DNA of 64,000 nucleotides from CADEDH01 sp041394285. Lineage in GTDB: Bacteria; Actinomycetota; Acidimicrobiia; Acidimicrobiales; SZUA-35. The stretch covers positions 82,952-146,951 of the forward strand of contig JAWKIL010000018.1 in NCBI GenBank assembly GCA_041394285.1, read 5' to 3'. The notes beneath the pieces were generated by a model. It was not told the DNA's origin and made no database searches. It saw only the letters and a program-made list of their open reading frames with translations. Position numbers and translations under genes: made by a program. Below, in pieces: positions 1-8,726 of this stretch (within the stretch, counting starts at the first letter, position 1; the number at the start of each line of letters is the position of its first letter).

Positions 1-53
1 CCCGCCGACTGCTCACAGCCGACCCGACATTCGGAGCCCAAGGCACAGCCAAC

Positions 54-1445
54 ATGATCCAGGGACTCACGCCCGACTTCGTCGCCGCCTTCGTGTTGGC
101 CGACATCGCCATCATCCTGGTGGCCGCCCGCCTGGTGGGAGGCCTGGCCCTCAAGCTGGGCCAGCCCCGGGTGGTGGGCGAGATCGTGGCCGGCGTGCTG
201 CTCGGGCCCTCCGTGCTCGGCCCGTTCTGGTTCACCTGGGGCAACGCTCCGTCGTTCCTCCACTGCGACGCCTCCCGGGCTTCGCTGGCGGTGGGGGCCG
301 ACCCGGCGTCGGCCGCCATCCCGCCCCCCAGCATCACCCAGTGCCTGTTCCCCACCCAGGCCCGGGGCGTGCTCTCGATACTGGGGTCGATAGCGCTCAT
401 CCTGTTCATGGTGCTGGTGGGGGCCGAGCTCGACCTGAGCGGCCTGGCCACCCGGCTCAAGGCGGTGTTGGCGGTGGCCGTCGGGGTGGTGGCCGCCCCC
501 CTGGCGGGCGGCCTGGCCATCGGCCCGCTGCTCCACGATCCCAAGTTCGCCCTGCCCGGGGCCGATGGCCAGCTGCCCGACCGCCTGGGCTTCTCCCTGT
601 TCGTGGCCGCCCTGCTGGCCGTCACCGCCTTCCCGGTGATGGCCCGCATCCTGCAGGAGAAAGGCCTGATCACCTCCGACCTGGGCGTGGTCGGGGTGTC
701 GGCGGCGGCGCTGGTGACGGTGGCCATGTTCCTGCTCACCGCCGTGGCCCGGGGGGTGGCGTCGGATGCGTCGACCGCCAGCCTGGCCAGGGTGTTCGTG
801 GGCGCCGCCCTCTACCTGCTGGTGATGGCCATCCCGGTGCGGCTGCTGCTGGCCCGCACGATCGGTGGCGCCATCGAGGCCCGGGGCGCCATCACGGGCA
901 CCGAGCTGGCGGTGGTGGCCGTGGTCGCCCTCGGTTCGGCCTACACCGCCGACCGCATCGGGATCCACGTGATCGTGGGGGGTTTCGTGGCCGGGGCGGT
1001 GCTGCCGGCCCGCGGTGTCATCCACCGGGAGCTGGCGGCCCGGCTGGCCGACGTCACCAACGTGATCCTCCTGCCGATCTTCCTCGCCTTCTCCGGCCTG
1101 CGGACCGACTTCACCACGCTGCGGGCCCGCCACCTCGTGGGGCTGGTGGTGGTGCTGGTGGTCGGGATCCTCACCAAGTGGGCGGCCGGCGCCGCCTCGG
1201 CCCGGATCGGCGGCCTGTCGTGGAACGAGGGGCTCGTGCTCGGCGCCCTCATGAACTGCCGGGGCCTGCTCGTGCTCGTGGTGGGCATCCTGGCCGTCGA
1301 CTCGGGGATCTTCACCCCCCCGATGCAGCTCGCCGGCGTGGTGATGGCCCTGGTCACCACGGCCATGACGGGGCCGCTGGTGGATCGGTCGATCGCCAAG
1401 CTCGGCGCCCCGGCGCCCGAACCGGCCCCTGTGGGTGCAGCGTGA
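54..1445 (+). CDS. CPA2-family cation:proton antiporter
   Basis: A 463-residue, very hydrophobic protein with about 12 membrane segments. It exchanges a monovalent cation (Na+ or K+) for protons across the cytoplasmic membrane. The N-terminal GQPRVVGEIVAGVLLGPS stretch (about residues 36-53) is the family hallmark, and HVIVGGFVAGAVLP (about 304-317) and MNCRGLLVLVVG (about 399-410) are later conserved membrane segments. The length is normal for an antiporter lacking the C-terminal TrkA-N/RCK domain. A loop at about residues 66-100 with two Cys is longer than usual. It stands alone and runs into a long inverted repeat shared with the convergent LLM gene. Substrate ion cannot be told from sequence. 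Confidence 0.9.
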   Translation: MIQGLTPDFVAAFVLADIAIILVAARLVGGLALKLGQPRVVGEIVAGVLLGPSVLGPFWFTWGNAPSFLHCDASRASLAVGADPASAAIPPPSITQCLFPTQARGVLSILGSIALILFMVLVGAELDLSGLATRLKAVLAVAVGVVAAPLAGGLAIGPLLHDPKFALPGADGQLPDRLGFSLFVAALLAVTAFPVMARILQEKGLITSDLGVVGVSAAALVTVAMFLLTAVARGVASDASTASLARVFVGAALYLLVMAIPVRLLLARTIGGAIEARGAITGTELAVVAVVALGSAYTADRIGIHVIVGGFVAGAVLPARGVIHRELAARLADVTNVILLPIFLAFSGLRTDFTTLRARHLVGLVVVLVVGILTKWAAGAASARIGGLSWNEGLVLGALMNCRGLLVLVVGILAVDSGIFTPPMQLAGVVMALVTTAMTGPLVDRSIAKLGAPAPEPAPVGAA

Positions 1446-1488
1446 AGGTGAAGGGTCGAAGGTGACGGCGCCCCACCCCCGATCCGAA

Positions 1489-1595
1489 CTGCGCGACGAG
1501 AATCGCGCCCCGCAACCGTTCTGGGTCACGCTTTCGACGAAATCCGTAGAAAACGCGACGCGGAAGCGGAATGGGGCGCGGATTCCGTCGCGCAG
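1489..1595. terminator. Long imperfect inverted repeat between convergent genes
   Basis: Arms of 23 nt at 1489-1511 and 1573-1595 match at 19 of 23 positions as reverse complements (outer ten bases CTGCGCGACG pair perfectly). The 61-nt interior has further partial complementarity. It fills most of the 162-nt gap between the antiporter and the LLM gene, so a two-way terminator or a small palindromic element is likely. Confidence 0.45.
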
Positions 1596-1607
1596 TGGGC
1601 GGGGTCG

Positions 1608-2681
1608 TCAGCGGGTAGCGGCCGGGGGCCGGCGGAGCTCGGACAGGATGTGGGCCAGGGTCTCGGCGTCGGCCGGGGTGTTGACCGGGATCGAGAACTC
1701 GATCCGGTGGACCCGGCTGCCGTAGCGACGCTGGAGCTCGGCCCCGATCTTGTCGTGGGTGGCCAGGGTGGCCACGGTGTGCAGCATCTCGTCGGTCACC
1801 AGGCCCGGCAGGTCGTCCCACCGCTTGGCCCGCGACAGCTCCGAGGCCTGCTCGGCGACGGGGGTCCAGCCGTGGATGGCGAAGGCCCGACGGTACGACG
1901 GGGTCGACAGGTAGAACGCCACCCGTTCCCGCACCGTGCGGGTCACCCGTTCCAGCGCCGCCTCGTCGGGGGCCGTGCCCACCAGGGGCTTCATGCAGAT
2001 CTCGACCGTGTCGGGGTCCTTGCCCACCCGGGCCGCCCCCTTGGCCACGGCCGGCAGGACCTCCTCGTCGATGAAGCGGGGGGTGACCACCGGGTGCAGG
2101 CGCACCCCGTCGGCCACCTCGGCCGCCACGGCGCACATGTTGGGGCCGATGGCGGCGATGTGCACCGGGATCCGGGGATGCTCGATCGGCCCGGGGTCGA
2201 ACAGGGGGACCATGAGGTCGAGGTTGTAGTGCTCGGAGCTGAAGTGCAGCGGGGTGCGGTGCTGCCAGGCGTCCCACACGGCCCGCATGGCCAGCACGTA
2301 GTCACGCATCCAGGGGGCGGGGGCGTGCCAGGGCAGGCCGAAGCGGCGTTCCATGTGCGCCCGGACCTGGGAGCCGAGGCCGAGCACGAACCGCCCGCCC
2401 GACAGCTTCTGCAGCGACCAGGCCGACATCGCCGTCACCGTGGGGCTACGGGGGAAGGCCATGGCCACCGACGTGCCGATCCCGATGCGCGACGTGGTGG
2501 AGGCGCCCAGGGCCAACAGCTGGAAGGGGTCGTCCTTGGTCTCCTCCACCAGCACGGCGTCGAGGCCGAGCGCCTCGGCCCGGGCGGCCAGCGCGGCGAA
2601 GTCCCCGATATGCAGCGGGGTTTCGGGCTCCCGCAGACCGGGGTCGAGCTTGCCCAGGGGCAGCAGCGTCTCCACCAGCAC
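1608..2681 (-). CDS. LLM-class (luciferase-like) F420/flavin-dependent oxidoreductase
   Basis: A 357-residue TIM-barrel oxidoreductase of the bacterial luciferase-like family; actinobacterial members commonly use reduced F420. Family signs are the N-terminal LGLDAVLVEETKDDPFQLLA stretch, GRFVLGLGSQ and the central IHIAAIGPNMCAVAAEVADG. I start it at the GTG at 2681 because this aligns with the family N-terminus (MLVETLLPLGKLD) and lies 2 nt after the stop of the upstream rhodanese gene, implying translational coupling. The open frame continues upstream but there it overlaps the rhodanese gene and is not family-like. A second LLM paralog lies at 26906-27919. Substrate unknown. Confidence 0.88.
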   Translation of the reverse strand: MLVETLLPLGKLDPGLREPETPLHIGDFAALAARAEALGLDAVLVEETKDDPFQLLALGASTTSRIGIGTSVAMAFPRSPTVTAMSAWSLQKLSGGRFVLGLGSQVRAHMERRFGLPWHAPAPWMRDYVLAMRAVWDAWQHRTPLHFSSEHYNLDLMVPLFDPGPIEHPRIPVHIAAIGPNMCAVAAEVADGVRLHPVVTPRFIDEEVLPAVAKGAARVGKDPDTVEICMKPLVGTAPDEAALERVTRTVRERVAFYLSTPSYRRAFAIHGWTPVAEQASELSRAKRWDDLPGLVTDEMLHTVATLATHDKIGAELQRRYGSRVHRIEFSIPVNTPADAETLAHILSELRRPPAATR

Positions 2682-2683
2682 GT

Positions 2684-3562
2684 TCAGACCTCCAGAGGCA
2701 GGCCGGCGGCGATCCATTCGCTGAGCGACCCGTCGTAGATGCCGAGGTCGTTGTGACCCAGGCGGTGGAGGATGAAGGCGTCGCTGGTGGCGGCGATCCC
2801 GCCCCCGCACCAGGTGACGATGCGGCCCCCGGTGACACCGGCCGCCTCGAACGCGGCCCGCAGCTCGTCGAGCGGCTTGTAGCGGTGGGTCTCGGGGTCC
2901 ACCAGACCGGCGGCGTAGACGTTGGTGGAGCCGGGGATGTGGCCGGCCCGGCCGTAGGAGGCGTCGATCCCCGAGTGCAGCTCGGGCGACAGGGCGTTGA
3001 CCAGGCACACCCGGTCGTCGGTGGTCGCCGCCTCCACCTCGGCTCGGCCCACGATGGCCTCGGGCCGGGGACGGGCCACCAGCGTGGCCGCCGGGTGGTC
3101 GGGGGCGGGCTCGGTGCTGAGGTCACGCCCGTCGCTCTTCCAGGCCCGCAGGCCCCCGTCGAGCACGGCGGCGTCGTCGAAGCCGATCGAGCGCAGGAGC
3201 CACCACACCCGGGTGGCCCACATGTTGAGGGCCCGGTCGTACAGCACCACCCGGGTTCCGTCGCCGATCCCCCGGGCGGCGAACGCGGCGGCCAGCCGCT
3301 CGGGCGGCAGGGCGGTGAACCGCAGCGTGCTGTCGGGGTCGGACAGCTCGGCCACCAGGTCGATGAACCCGCTGCCGGGGATGTGGCCCTCGGCCCACGA
3401 CGCCGAGCCCGACTCGACGACATAGGGACCGCCCGTCGTGTCGGCACCCGCCGGCGGGCGGCGGAGGAACACGGTGCAGTCGAACAGGCGGAGGTCGGAG
3501 GCTCCGGCGGCCAGCTCGCCGGCCAGCCAGTCGGTGGACACGAGGGGTTCGATGGCGCTCAT
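2684..3562 (-). CDS. Tandem-rhodanese sulfurtransferase
   Basis: A 292-residue protein of two rhodanese domains, the classical layout of thiosulfate or 3-mercaptopyruvate sulfurtransferases, which move a sulfane sulfur onto cyanide or a thiol. The C-terminal domain carries the active-site loop TWCGGGIAAT (Cys near residue 253); the N-terminal domain has LYDRALNMWATRVWW where the active Cys is lost, as expected for the structural half. The start ATG at 3562 is supported by a TACGGT -10 box 7 nt upstream, giving a leaderless transcript. The downstream LLM gene starts 2 nt after its stop. The CGGG loop differs from the CG[S/T]G of mercaptopyruvate enzymes and the CRxG of thiosulfate enzymes, so donor specificity is open. 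Confidence 0.88.
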   Translation of the reverse strand: MSAIEPLVSTDWLAGELAAGASDLRLFDCTVFLRRPPAGADTTGGPYVVESGSASWAEGHIPGSGFIDLVAELSDPDSTLRFTALPPERLAAAFAARGIGDGTRVVLYDRALNMWATRVWWLLRSIGFDDAAVLDGGLRAWKSDGRDLSTEPAPDHPAATLVARPRPEAIVGRAEVEAATTDDRVCLVNALSPELHSGIDASYGRAGHIPGSTNVYAAGLVDPETHRYKPLDELRAAFEAAGVTGGRIVTWCGGGIAATSDAFILHRLGHNDLGIYDGSLSEWIAAGLPLEV

Positions 3563-3569
3563 GGGGCCG

Positions 3570-3575
3570 ACCGTA
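3570..3575 (-). promoter_or_regulatory. -10 box TACGGT, leaderless rhodanese transcript
   Basis: TACGGT on the minus strand ends 7 nt before the ATG at 3562, so transcription should begin at the start codon. No convincing -35 is seen. Confidence 0.5.
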
Positions 3576-3589
3576 GCCCAACCCCTCCG

Positions 3590-3636
3590 GAACTCTGACC
3601 TCCGGTGCCGCTTCGGCGCCTCCCCTGTCATAGATC
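3590..3636. repeat. 47-nt imperfect inverted repeat, copy 1
   Basis: Begins with GAACTCTGAC and ends with GTCATAGATC, a decayed match (8 of 10) to the inverse arm of copy 2. It has the same 47-nt length and internal TGCC/GTG layout as copy 2 and lies in the divergent promoter region between the rhodanese and deaminase genes. Confidence 0.5.
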
Positions 3637-3650
3637 GCCGGTGGTTGGGC

Positions 3651-3697
3651 GAACTCTGACCCGCTGTGGTGCCATCGGTGCTCCCGTGTCAGAGTTC
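3651..3697. repeat. 47-nt inverted repeat, copy 2
   Basis: Arms GAACTCTGAC (3651-3660) and GTCAGAGTTC (3688-3697) are perfect 10-nt inverse complements around a 27-nt centre. Being in a divergent promoter region, it could be an operator for both genes or a palindromic element. Confidence 0.55.
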
Positions 3698-3722
3698 GGG
3701 GGGGCGGGCACACTCTGTCGCC

Positions 3723-5102
3723 ATGGATGGAACGACAGACCGAGCCGATCTGGTGGTGCGGGACGCCCTGCTGGTGGCGACGATGGACGACCGGCGCCGC
3801 GAGATCCCGGGCGGCTGGGTGGCGGTGACCGGCGGGTTCGTCACCGGCGTGGGCGGGCCGGCCGACCCGGTGCCCGAGGCCGACCGGGTGCTGTCGGTGC
3901 CCGGGTGCCTGATCACGCCGGGCTTCGTCAACACCCACCACCACATGTTCCAGAACCTCACCCGGGCCTACCGCCCGATGACCACCGCTCCCCTGTTCGG
4001 CTGGCTCCAGACCCTGTATCCCAAGTGGCGGTACCTCGACGAGGAGGCGGCCTACCTGGCGGCCTGGATCGGGCTGGCCGAGCTGGCCCTCAACGGCTGC
4101 ACCACGTCCACCGACCATCACTACCTGCATCCCCGGGGAGCGGGCGACCTGCTCACCGCCACCATCACCGCCGCCGGTGAGCTGGGCATGCGGTTCCACC
4201 CCACCCACGGGTCGATGAGCCTGTCGGAGAAGGACGGTGGCCTCCCGCCCGACAGCGTGGTGCTCGACGACGACGAGATCCTGGCCGAGAGCGAGCGGCT
4301 CGTGGCCCTCCACCACGATCCCGGCCGGGGGGCCATGGTGCGCATCGCCCTCGCCCCGTGCTCCCCGTTCACCGTGAGCCCGGAGCTGATGGTGCGCACG
4401 GCCGAGCTGGCCGAGCGGCTCGACGTGCGGCTCCACACCCACCTGGCCGAGAACGCCGAGGACGACGAGTTCTCACTGCGGATGTTCGGCCGGCGCTGCG
4501 TCGACCAGTTCGCCGACGTCGGCTGGCTCACCGACCGTTCGTGGGTGGCCCACTGCGTGATGCCCAACCCGGAGGAGGTCACCCGCCTCGGCGCCGCCGG
4601 CGTGGGGGTGGCCCACTGCCCCAGCTCCAACATGATCCTGTCCTCCGGGATCGCCCCCATCACGGCCATGCGCCGGGCCGGGGTGCCCGTGGGGCTCGGC
4701 GTCGACGGATCGTCGTCGGCCGACGCCGCCTCCCTGTGGCACGAGGCCCGCCTGGCCATGCTGCTGGGCAAGCTCAGCGCCGGCGCCGACGCCATGGGCG
4801 CCCGCGACGCCCTCGAGCTGGCCACCCGGGGCGGGGCCGCCTGCCTGGGCCGCCAGGGTGAGCTGGGCGAGCTGTCGGTGGGGGCCGTCGGCGATCTGGT
4901 GGCGTGGCGGCTGGAGGGCGTGACGTTCGCCGGCGCCATCTCCGACCCGATCGAGGCCCTGCTCCGCTGCGGCCCGGTGTCGGCCCACCACACGGTGGTG
5001 GCGGGCCGCATGGTGGTGGAGAGCGGACAGTTCACGTCGGACCAGGTGGAGGACCGCCTGGCCCGGCACCGGACGGCGGCCGAGCGGATCCAGTCGGCCT
5101 GA
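3723..5102 (+). CDS. Amidohydrolase of the 8-oxoguanine deaminase / chlorohydrolase group
   Basis: A 459-residue cytosolic metal-dependent amidohydrolase. It shows the HxH metal ligands in FVNTHHHMFQNLTRA (His 72 and 74), a later metal His in LHTHLAEN, WVAHCV, and the metal Asp in LGVDGSSS. The stretch GSMSLSEKDGGLPPDSVV followed by RIALAPCSPF matches what I recall of 8-oxoguanine deaminases (8-oxoguanine to urate) rather than atrazine chlorohydrolase or SAH deaminase. The ATG at 3723 fits the family N-terminus; CACTCT sits 6 nt upstream as a poor -10. The APH-type kinase follows 34 nt later. Alternative: cytosine- or triazine-like deaminase; the family is certain, the substrate less so. Confidence 0.85.
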   Translation: MDGTTDRADLVVRDALLVATMDDRRREIPGGWVAVTGGFVTGVGGPADPVPEADRVLSVPGCLITPGFVNTHHHMFQNLTRAYRPMTTAPLFGWLQTLYPKWRYLDEEAAYLAAWIGLAELALNGCTTSTDHHYLHPRGAGDLLTATITAAGELGMRFHPTHGSMSLSEKDGGLPPDSVVLDDDEILAESERLVALHHDPGRGAMVRIALAPCSPFTVSPELMVRTAELAERLDVRLHTHLAENAEDDEFSLRMFGRRCVDQFADVGWLTDRSWVAHCVMPNPEEVTRLGAAGVGVAHCPSSNMILSSGIAPITAMRRAGVPVGLGVDGSSSADAASLWHEARLAMLLGKLSAGADAMGARDALELATRGGAACLGRQGELGELSVGAVGDLVAWRLEGVTFAGAISDPIEALLRCGPVSAHHTVVAGRMVVESGQFTSDQVEDRLARHRTAAERIQSA

Positions 5103-5136
5103 CGTCGCTCGGGCACGGGTGCTAAAGAGGTCGGCC

Positions 5137-6564
5137 ATGGATGATGACTTCACCCAGACCCTCGACACCGTCCTGCGCCGCAACGTGGCCGGCATCGACC
5201 GGCTGATCTCGGCCGAGCGGCTGTCGGGCGGGGCCAGCCAGGAGACGTACCGCCTCACGGTGGAGGTCGACGGCCAACCCCATCTGCTGGCCATGCGCCG
5301 GGCGGCCGGCGGCGAGACCGGGGTGGAGGTGGAAGGCCGGCCCGGCCTGCCGGTGGAGGCCCGCCTGTTCCAGGTGGCCCGGGCCGCCGGGGTGCCCGAG
5401 CCCGAGGTGTTCTACGTGCTGCAGCCCGACGACGGCCTGGGCGACGGCTTCGTGATGGAGTGGCTCGACGGCGAGACGCTGGGCGCCCGCATCCTGCGGG
5501 CCCCCGAGCTCGACGACATCCGTCCCCGCCTGGCCTACGAGGTGGGCAAGGTGCTGGCCCGCATCCACGCCATCGACCCGGTGGCCACCGGTCTCGCCCC
5601 CCATCTGGAGGTGCTCAGCCCCGAGGCGTTCGTCGACCGCATGTGGACCCAGTACCGGGAGATGGGGACGCCCCAGCCCATGATCGACTACTCGGCCCGG
5701 TGGCTTCTCGACCACCTGCCCGAGGCCGGTGAGCCCCGGCTGGTCCACAACGACTTCCGCAACGGCAACATCATGGTGGCGCCCGACGGGGTGAAAGCCG
5801 TGCTCGACTGGGAGGTCTGCCACCTGGGCGACCCCATGCGGGACCTGGGCTGGATCTGCACCAACTCGTGGCGCTTCGGCCGCCGGGACCTGCCGGTGGG
5901 CGGCTTCGGCACCTACGACGACCTGTTCGCCGGCTACGAGGAGGTGTCGGGCCAGCCGGTCGACCGGAGCCGGGTGACGTTCTGGGAGGTGTTCGGCTCC
6001 TACTGGTGGGCCATCGGCTGCCTGAAGATGGGCGACCACTACCGCCACGGGCCCGACCCCACCGTGGAGCGGCCGGGGATCGCCCGCCGGTCGTCGGAGT
6101 GCCAGGTGGACTGTGTGAACCTGCTGATCCCGGGGCCGGTGGAGCTGGTGGAGGCGGGCCCGCCGGCCACCTCCACCGACCTACCGGGTACCGACGAGCT
6201 GCTGATCAGCGTGCGCGACTTCCTGCGGGGCGACGTGATGAAGGCGACCGAGGGCCGCACCAGCTTCATGGCCCGGGTGGCGTCGAACTCGCTCGACATC
6301 GTGCTGCGGGAGCTGACCCTGGGTCCCGCCCACCGGGCCGGCGAGCTGGCCCGCCTGCGGGCGCTGGTGGGGGCCGAGCCGGGGGTCGACAGCGACGACG
6401 TGCTGTCGCTGCGCCGGGCGTTGTGCGACGCCCTGTACGAGGGCCGCATGCCCTTGGACCGCGCCGAGGTGATCCACCACCTCCGCACCACCGTCGTCAA
6501 CCAGGTCGGTATCGACCAACCCGTCTACAGCGGCTACCAGGCCGCCGTCACCGGCACCCCCTGA
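5137..6564 (+). CDS. APH-family phosphotransferase with C-terminal DUF6285-like domain
   Basis: A 475-residue protein. Residues about 1-330 are an aminoglycoside-phosphotransferase-like kinase fold with the catalytic loop HNDFRNGN (HxDxxxxN) and metal-binding LDWEVCHLGDP. The remaining ~130 residues match the pattern of DUF6285 domains commonly fused to or adjacent to such kinases in actinobacteria. Proteins of this group usually sit near acyl-CoA dehydrogenases and are thought to phosphorylate a small metabolite rather than an antibiotic. The ATG at 5137 is chosen because AAAGAGG lies 6 nt upstream; an in-frame start at 5119 lacks a ribosome binding site. A hairpin follows its stop. Confidence 0.85.
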   Translation: MDDDFTQTLDTVLRRNVAGIDRLISAERLSGGASQETYRLTVEVDGQPHLLAMRRAAGGETGVEVEGRPGLPVEARLFQVARAAGVPEPEVFYVLQPDDGLGDGFVMEWLDGETLGARILRAPELDDIRPRLAYEVGKVLARIHAIDPVATGLAPHLEVLSPEAFVDRMWTQYREMGTPQPMIDYSARWLLDHLPEAGEPRLVHNDFRNGNIMVAPDGVKAVLDWEVCHLGDPMRDLGWICTNSWRFGRRDLPVGGFGTYDDLFAGYEEVSGQPVDRSRVTFWEVFGSYWWAIGCLKMGDHYRHGPDPTVERPGIARRSSECQVDCVNLLIPGPVELVEAGPPATSTDLPGTDELLISVRDFLRGDVMKATEGRTSFMARVASNSLDIVLRELTLGPAHRAGELARLRALVGAEPGVDSDDVLSLRRALCDALYEGRMPLDRAEVIHHLRTTVVNQVGIDQPVYSGYQAAVTGTP

Positions 6565-6578
6565 CACCACGACGCAGG

Positions 6579-6596
6579 CGGGGGCGCCAGCCCCCG
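6579..6596. terminator. GC hairpin between convergent genes
   Basis: CGGGGGC and GCCCCCG pair perfectly around a GCCA loop, between the convergent kinase and asparaginase genes. No U tract. A sister hairpin is at 33909-33927. Confidence 0.5.
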
Positions 6597-6598
6597 AA

Positions 6599-7606
6599 TT
6601 ATGCGGCAGCGAGGCGGGCGGCGACGGGAGAGTTGATGACGGCCCGGACCTCGCCCGAGACGTCGCCCGCCTTGTTGTGGATCTCCACCGGACCGCCGAG
6701 GGCGGGTAGCACGTCGAGGTGCCGGAGCAGGGCCTTGATGGCGGCCTGCGACGCCCGGGACGCCCCGTCGGCCGCCTTGAGGGCGATGCCGAGGCCCCGG
6801 TGGGGCAGAGCGGCCATGAACATGCCCTCGGCCCCGGTCTTGATCACCACCGGCTCGGCCGCCGCCCGGGTGACGTGCATCTCGGTGCGCCCGGTACCGG
6901 CCACCCAGAACGCCAGCTGGGCCGCCTCCACGATCGGCACCGTGGCGGCGGCCAGGTCGTCGGGCAGGTGCACCGGGTCCACCAGGCGGGCCATGGCGAA
7001 CGCCAGCCGCTCGATGGGCAGGGCGAACACCGGGATGCCGCACCCGTCGATTCCCGACGGTGCGTTGGACAGGTCGAGCCCGGTCATGGCCTCGATGGCC
7101 CCCGTCACCCGGTCCTGCACCGGCGAGGCCCGCTTGATGTAGCCGGCGGTGGGATACCCGAGGTGCATCGCCAGCGTCAGGAACCCCGTGTGCTTGCCCG
7201 AGCAGCAGTTCAGCACCCGACGCTTCGACGCCCCGGTCTCGTAGAAGTGGCGGCGGGCGGCCCGGCCCAGGGGGCGGTCCGGGCCGCACTCCAGATCGTC
7301 TTCGCTGAGGCCGAGCCGCTGCAGCCACGCCAGGACCCGGGCCACGTGCTCGGGTTCGGCCGAATGGCTGGCGCAGGCCAGGGCCAGCTCTCTCGGCCCC
7401 AGTCCGTAGGCGTCGGCCGCTCCCGACAGGGTGAGCGGGAGGGCCTGGATCGACTTGACGGCCGAGCGGGCGATCGTGGGGCGGCGGCGGTCTCCCCAGG
7501 CCTGCACCGTGCCGTCTCGGTCGGCGATGACGGCATGGACGGTGTGCGCGCTCTCGACGACTCCGCCTCTGGTGATCTCGATGGTGAACGACCCGTCTAC
7601 GGCCAC
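6599..7606 (-). CDS. Asparaginase of the AnsA/asparaginase II (R. etli) type
   Basis: A 335-residue enzyme resembling the thermolabile Rhizobium-type asparaginase, which hydrolyses L-asparagine to aspartate and ammonia and is unrelated to E. coli AnsA/AnsB. Hallmarks are RSAVKSIQALP (about residues 48-58), CCSGKHTG (about 133-140), SGIDGCGIPVFALP and a C-terminal EIHNKAGDVSGEVR. The GTG at 7606 is preceded by GGAAGGA 8 nt upstream, which decides it against the longer frame reaching 7735. It is monocistronic, convergent with the APH-type kinase and divergent from the FAH-Rieske-GS operon. Confidence 0.9.
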   Translation of the reverse strand: MAVDGSFTIEITRGGVVESAHTVHAVIADRDGTVQAWGDRRRPTIARSAVKSIQALPLTLSGAADAYGLGPRELALACASHSAEPEHVARVLAWLQRLGLSEDDLECGPDRPLGRAARRHFYETGASKRRVLNCCSGKHTGFLTLAMHLGYPTAGYIKRASPVQDRVTGAIEAMTGLDLSNAPSGIDGCGIPVFALPIERLAFAMARLVDPVHLPDDLAAATVPIVEAAQLAFWVAGTGRTEMHVTRAAAEPVVIKTGAEGMFMAALPHRGLGIALKAADGASRASQAAIKALLRHLDVLPALGGPVEIHNKAGDVSGEVRAVINSPVAARLAAA

Positions 7607-7806
7607 GGGGCCGGTCCTTCCGTGCGTTTCGCACCGGCTCGCAGCGACACGGGCCGGTGGTGTCCCACAGGTTCTCGGCCGGAACACCGCCCGACCTGAG
7701 CCCCGATGGTTCACCGTGTGAGCAACGTTAGGCAAACTGGGTCAAACAACCCAAACCGGACCTGTTGACGGTAGGGCGGCCCTGGGGCGCTGTCACACCC
7801 GTGGGG

Positions 7807-7812
7807 TATCGT
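7807..7812 (+). promoter_or_regulatory. Possible -10 box TATCGT for the FAH-Rieske-GS operon
   Basis: TATCGT lies 37 nt before the ATG at 7850 in a 243-nt divergent gap, leaving about 31 nt of leader containing GGGAAAGAG as ribosome site. A TTGACG at 7765-7770 is too far upstream to pair with it. Confidence 0.3.
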
Positions 7813-7849
7813 CGGCGGCAGTCACCAGACCCCAGGGAAAGAGCGAACC

Positions 7850-8686
7850 ATGCGCTTCGGCAACCTCGACGGCCGCGCCGTGTTGATCACCGACGACGGC
7901 GCCATCGACGTCCACACCGCCTCCGACGGCCGGTTCGGGCCGTCGCCGGGCGAATGCTACGAGCAGTGGGCCGATCTGCGGGCGTGGGCCGCCACCACCT
8001 CGGCCGCTCCCACCCCGTTCGACCCGGCCGAGCTGGGCGCCCCCTCCCCCGCCCCGCGCCAATCGATCGGGATCGGGCTGAACTACGCCAAGCACGCCGC
8101 CGAGGGCGGCATCCCGGTGCCGGAGTTCCCCACCACGTTCACCAAGTTCCAGTCCTGCCTGGGCGGCCCCAACGACCCGGTGGTGCTGCCCAGTGCCGGG
8201 GTCGACTGGGAGGTGGAGCTGGTGGTGATCATCGGCGTCACCGCCCACAAGGTCTCCCGGGCCGACGGCTGGGCCCACGTGGCCGGCCTCACCGTCGGCC
8301 AGGACCTGTCGGAGCGCAAGGTGCAGATGCGGCCGCCGGTACCCCAGTTCAACCTGGGCAAGTCGTTCCCCGGCTTCGGCCCCACCGGCCCCTGGCTGGT
8401 CACGCCCGACGACCTGGCCAACCCCGACGACCTGGCCCTGTCGTGCACGGTCAACGGCGAGACCATGCAGGACAGCCGCACCAGCGACCTGATCTTCTCG
8501 GTGCCGGTGCTGATCGAGGAGCTGTCGGGGATCATCACCCTGCTCCCGGGCGACGTGATCTTCACCGGCACCCCCGAAGGGGTCGGGATGGCGCGCAAGC
8601 CGCCCCGCTTCCTGGCCCCGGGAGACGAGATCGTCTCCACCATCGAGGGCATCGGTTCCATGACCACCCGCCTGGTGGCCGGCTGA
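7850..8686 (+). CDS. Fumarylacetoacetate hydrolase (FAH)-family protein
   Basis: A 278-residue metal-dependent hydrolase/isomerase of the FAH superfamily, whose members cleave or decarboxylate beta-keto and dienoic acids late in aromatic degradation. GIGLNYAKHAAE (about residues 75-86), the metal ligands in DWEVELVVIIG and GQDLSERK, and the closing PGDVIFTGTPEGVG are diagnostic. It heads a tight operon: the Rieske gene starts 40 nt later and the GS-like gene 5 nt after that, so it probably acts on a product of that oxygenase. A paralog at 35017-35826 sits in a different setting. Exact substrate unknown. Confidence 0.88.
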   Translation: MRFGNLDGRAVLITDDGAIDVHTASDGRFGPSPGECYEQWADLRAWAATTSAAPTPFDPAELGAPSPAPRQSIGIGLNYAKHAAEGGIPVPEFPTTFTKFQSCLGGPNDPVVLPSAGVDWEVELVVIIGVTAHKVSRADGWAHVAGLTVGQDLSERKVQMRPPVPQFNLGKSFPGFGPTGPWLVTPDDLANPDDLALSCTVNGETMQDSRTSDLIFSVPVLIEELSGIITLLPGDVIFTGTPEGVGMARKPPRFLAPGDEIVSTIEGIGSMTTRLVAG

Positions 8687-8726
8687 TCGTCGGCGCCGGT
8701 CAGGCGGAGAGAGAGGAGCGCACCCC

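Noticed and set aside
7765..7770. TTGACG as a -35 element for the FAH operon
   Set aside because: Distance to the only nearby -10-like box (TATCGT at 7807) is 36 nt, about twice the usual spacing.
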